DNA of 64,000 nt from Kiloniella laminariae DSM 19542 (lineage in GTDB: Bacteria; Pseudomonadota; Alphaproteobacteria; Kiloniellales; Kiloniellaceae), in contig NZ_KB893135.1 of the NCBI RefSeq assembly GCF_000374005.1, positions 462,129-526,128 of the forward strand. The letters run 5' to 3'. This document shows positions 61,324 through 64,000 of the stretch, in pieces (the stretch's first letter is position 1; every line of letters begins with the position of its first letter). A model generated the notes under the pieces. The model was not told the DNA's origin. It made no database searches and saw only the letters and a list, made by a program, of their open reading frames with translations. The position numbers were made by a program, and so were the translations under genes.

Positions 61324-63405
61324 CTATCCTTCTATTCGTGAGAAATCTGCAACCTGCCCCAGGATCACGCCAACCCGGGAAAGCAGGCCGAGACGGTTTT
61401 TGCGCAAGGAGGGATCATCATCGTTGACCGTTACCTTGTCGAAAAACGCGTCCATAGGAGGACGAAGACCGGCCAGGGCCGACATCGCCACTTTGAAATC
61501 TTCACTTGCGAGAGCTTTTACAGCCTCTCCTGAAGCTTTTTCCAAAGCCTCATGCAACGCCTTTTCTTCTGGCTGTTGCAGCAATGCGGCATCGACAGAT
61601 CCGTCGTAGGCCGTTTTGTCTTTTTTCTCTTCGATGCGCACGATGTTCATCGCCCGGCGATAGGCTGCCAGAAGGTTCTCACCATCGTCGGTTTCCAGCA
61701 GCTCTGCCAGCGCAGAGACCCGGGCCAACAAACGCACCAGATCATCTTCGTCGCCCAGCTCGAACACGGCTGTGACCAGATCATGGCGTACGCCCTGGTC
61801 TTTCAGAGCGACCTTGAGACGATCGGCAAAAAAGGCCATCAGTGCATTGACTGTTGCAGCCTCAGCTTCGGTCAATTGACCTGAATAGGCCCCAAAGCTG
61901 TCTTTCAAAGCCTGAGTCAGGGAAATTCGTAGATTGTTTTCTGTGATCAGGCGGATCACACCCAGAGCCGCGCGACGCAAGGCAAAGGGATCTTTTGAGC
62001 CCGTTGGCAGTTCGTTAATGCCGAAGAAACCAACCAGTGTGTCCAGCTTGTCCGCCAGAGCCACAGCAACAGATATCGGTGCAGAAGGGCAACGATCAGA
62101 GGGACCAAGCGGCGAATAGTGGTCCGCGATGGCTTCGGCGACAAGAGGGCTTTCGCCATCATGTAACGCATAATACCGCCCCATGATGCCTTGCAGCTCA
62201 GGGAATTCCGAGACCATCCCAGTGCTTAAATCTGCTTTGGCAAGCTCGGCTGCACGGCGTGCATAAACCGGATTACATCCCGTTTGCTCGGCAAGAGAGC
62301 CAGCAAGATCCTGCACGCGGTTCATCTTGTCCGCAACCGTGCCCAGTTTGGCCTGGAACACGATGGATTTCAGCGCAGTAATCCGGCTGTCGAGACGGTG
62401 TTTTTTGTCCTGCTCCCAAAAGAACTCGGCATCGGACAGGCGCGACGCCAGCACCCGTTCGTTCCCGGCAATGATGGTCAGCCCCGCGTCAACCGCTTCG
62501 GTATTGGCAGCAAAGACGAACCTGTTCGCCAGCTTGCCATCCTTGTCCAGAACCGAGAAATACTTCTGATGCTCTTTCATTGAGGTTGAAAGAACTTCGT
62601 GCGGCACCGACATAAAGCGATCAAGAATCTTGCCCATCAGCACAACTGGCCATTCAACCAGCCCGGCAACCTCGGTCAAAAGCCCTGGGTCTTCCTTAAG
62701 AACAAGACCTTCCGCAGCACAGAGTTTGTCTGCCTGTTCCGCGATCAGCTTGCGGCGTTCCTCGGCATCGACCAGAACCTTGGCCAAACGCAGCTTGTGC
62801 AGGTAATCATCAAGGTTTTTAACCTCGAACCAGTCCGGTGCCAGAAAACGGTGCCCCCGGGTTTTGTTTCCAAAAGTCAGCTGCTGAGTGCCAAAATCAA
62901 ACGATCCGTTCAGGGTTTGCCCGTCAAAAATCGCCAAAATCGAATGCAGCGGACGCACCCAGCGAAAGCTGTTGCGCGACCATTTCATCGACTTGGGCCA
63001 GGGGAAGGCTTTCAGCGTTTCGATAATGATATCAGACAGAACCTCGGCGGTTGCCCGGCCCTTGATCTGGTTCATCAGGAAATAGAAATCACCCTTGGGG
63101 GTTTCACGCACCTCGGCCTGATCAATCGAAGTCAGATTGTTGGCCCGCATAAAACCTTCGAGCGCCTTTTCCGGTGCGCCGACCTTCGGGCCTTTTTTCT
63201 CTTCGCTGACATCCGGTTGCCGCGCAGGCAAGCCGTCGACCACCAGTGCCAGACGGCGTGGCGTAACAAAGGCCCGGGCATCGGTAAAGACCAGACCAGC
63301 TTCTTTCAGGCGATCTGTAACCAGCTTTTTGAGATCATCAGCGGCCTTGCCCTGCATACGGGCCGGGATTTCCTCGGAATGGAGTTCGAGCAGAAATTCA
63401 GACAT
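61324..63405 (-). CDS. glyS: Glycyl-tRNA synthetase beta subunit
   Basis: A 693-residue protein with the characteristic N-terminus LLELHSEEIPARMQGKA, the middle HD-like segment RAAELAKADLSTGMVSEFPELQG and ADHYSPLGPSDRCP, and a C-terminal anticodon-binding part ending NRLGLLSRVGVI. With the alpha subunit it forms the tetrameric bacterial GlyRS. Three bases separate it from glyQ. Confidence 0.97.
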   Translation of the reverse strand: MSEFLLELHSEEIPARMQGKAADDLKKLVTDRLKEAGLVFTDARAFVTPRRLALVVDGLPARQPDVSEEKKGPKVGAPEKALEGFMRANNLTSIDQAEVRETPKGDFYFLMNQIKGRATAEVLSDIIIETLKAFPWPKSMKWSRNSFRWVRPLHSILAIFDGQTLNGSFDFGTQQLTFGNKTRGHRFLAPDWFEVKNLDDYLHKLRLAKVLVDAEERRKLIAEQADKLCAAEGLVLKEDPGLLTEVAGLVEWPVVLMGKILDRFMSVPHEVLSTSMKEHQKYFSVLDKDGKLANRFVFAANTEAVDAGLTIIAGNERVLASRLSDAEFFWEQDKKHRLDSRITALKSIVFQAKLGTVADKMNRVQDLAGSLAEQTGCNPVYARRAAELAKADLSTGMVSEFPELQGIMGRYYALHDGESPLVAEAIADHYSPLGPSDRCPSAPISVAVALADKLDTLVGFFGINELPTGSKDPFALRRAALGVIRLITENNLRISLTQALKDSFGAYSGQLTEAEAATVNALMAFFADRLKVALKDQGVRHDLVTAVFELGDEDDLVRLLARVSALAELLETDDGENLLAAYRRAMNIVRIEEKKDKTAYDGSVDAALLQQPEEKALHEALEKASGEAVKALASEDFKVAMSALAGLRPPMDAFFDKVTVNDDDPSLRKNRLGLLSRVGVILGQVADFSRIEG

Positions 63406-63408
63406 GAG

Positions 63409-64000
63409 CTAAACCCCTTCCATCTGGGTTTTGTACCAGGCTTCGCAACAGGCTTTTGCCAACTCGCGCACGCGACCGATATAGGCCTGGCGCTCGGTTA
63501 CCGAGATCACGCCCCGGGCATCAAGCAGGTTGAAAAGGTGACTGGCTTTCATGCACTGGTCATAGGCAGGCAAGGGCAAAAGATTGCCTTTTGCCCGGCC
63601 ATTTTTTTCCGCATTGGCTTCACCAAATTTCAGGATACGGGCACATTCGGCCTCGGCATCCTTGAAATGCTGGAACAGCTCGTCGGTTGAAGCGACCTCG
63701 AAGTTATAGGTCGAGAATTCGACTTCGGCCTGATGGAACACATCGCCGTAAGTCTTGCCGCCCTCTTCGGCTGGAACACCATCCCAGTCGAGATCGTAGA
63801 CATTCTCCACACCCTGCACATACATGAACAGGCGTTCCAGACCATAGGTCAGCTCCAGCGGCACAGGATCACAGTCAATCCCGCCGACCTGTTGAAAATA
63901 GGTGAACTGGCTGACTTCCATGCCGTCGCACCAGACTTCCCAGCCCAGCCCCCAGGCACCCAGCGTCGGGCTTTCCCAGTCGTCCTCGACAAAACGCAGA
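63409..64000 (-). CDS. glyQ: Glycyl-tRNA synthetase alpha subunit (5' end outside window)
   Basis: The frame is open to the right edge, so about 197 C-terminal residues are visible of roughly 300. It reads [18 protein letters not shown] then [20 protein letters not shown], which is the catalytic core of class II GlyRS alpha. The C-terminus ends KTQMEGV. It is the first gene seen of the glyQ-glyS-ppdK operon. Confidence 0.96.
   Translation of the reverse strand, partial: LRFVEDDWESPTLGAWGLGWEVWCDGMEVSQFTYFQQVGGIDCDPVPLELTYGLERLFMYVQGVENVYDLDWDGVPAEEGGKTYGDVFHQAEVEFSTYNFEVASTDELFQHFKDAEAECARILKFGEANAEKNGRAKGNLLPLPAYDQCMKASHLFNLLDARGVISVTERQAYIGRVRELAKACCEAWYKTQMEGV

Overview
The window looks like chromosomal DNA of a free-living, probably marine alphaproteobacterium related to the Rhodospirillales. 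The reasons are the glyQ-glyS-ppdK operon at the right end, the alphaproteobacterial type of dihydroorotase, the T1SS-143/DUF5801-type giant adhesins and the moderate GC content. This is inference from gene content; I cannot name a genus. I saw no tRNA or rRNA gene, no insertion sequence, no CRISPR array and no replication origin.

Layout. (1) 1-14394, minus strand: three tandem giant type I-secreted RTX-like adhesins, the first cut by the window edge. They share an almost identical N-terminal module carrying a TAAG motif of the kind cleaved by LapG-type periplasmic proteases. Each has its own promoter region with a shared upstream block; the two complete ones also have their own terminator. 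(2) 14811-18760: an isomerase, a YiiM-like MOSC protein, a dihydroorotase and a glycosyltransferase. (3) 17714-22246: a small LPS/core-sugar glycosyltransferase group (GT4, GT9, GT2, GT9). (4) 22413-26793: YgfZ, a GNAT enzyme, then an ArsR-type regulator with an EmrE-like pump facing two membrane proteins across a shared operator region. (5) 26806-30839: a Card1/Can2-like CARF nuclease with no CRISPR locus in sight, the GTPase MeaB, a SAM methyltransferase and a VOC protein. (6) 31076-40647: an MscS-type channel, a DUF1697 protein, an envelope-transport unit (RND protein, LolA-like protein, beta-barrel) facing a TetR regulator across two 19-bp operators, and two small envelope proteins.

(7) 40975-51011: an iron-box-controlled metallophore locus. 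It encodes an SbnI-like serine kinase, a binding protein, SbnB-like, SbnH-like and SbnA-like enzymes, a MATE exporter, two permeases and an ATPase. The enzymes are those that make L-2,3-diaminopropionate for staphyloferrin B, but no NIS synthetase and no citrate synthase is present here, so the product is open. (8) 51089-53470: an ALDH7-type aldehyde dehydrogenase and an unknown protein. (9) 53508-57289, minus strand: a second Fec-type importer plus HutD, behind another Fur-like box. (10) 57651-64000: a DMT transporter and the ppdK-glyS-glyQ operon.

How it fits together: much of the window concerns the cell surface and metal supply (adhesion, LPS sugars, envelope transport, two Fec-type uptake systems). 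Three 7-1-7 Fur-like boxes sit at the metallophore and Fec promoters and suggest coordinated iron control. Several leaders carry short perfect tandem duplications. The most unusual items are the NIS-free diaminopropionate metallophore locus, the CRISPR-orphan CARF nuclease, and the adhesin triplet with its shared upstream element.
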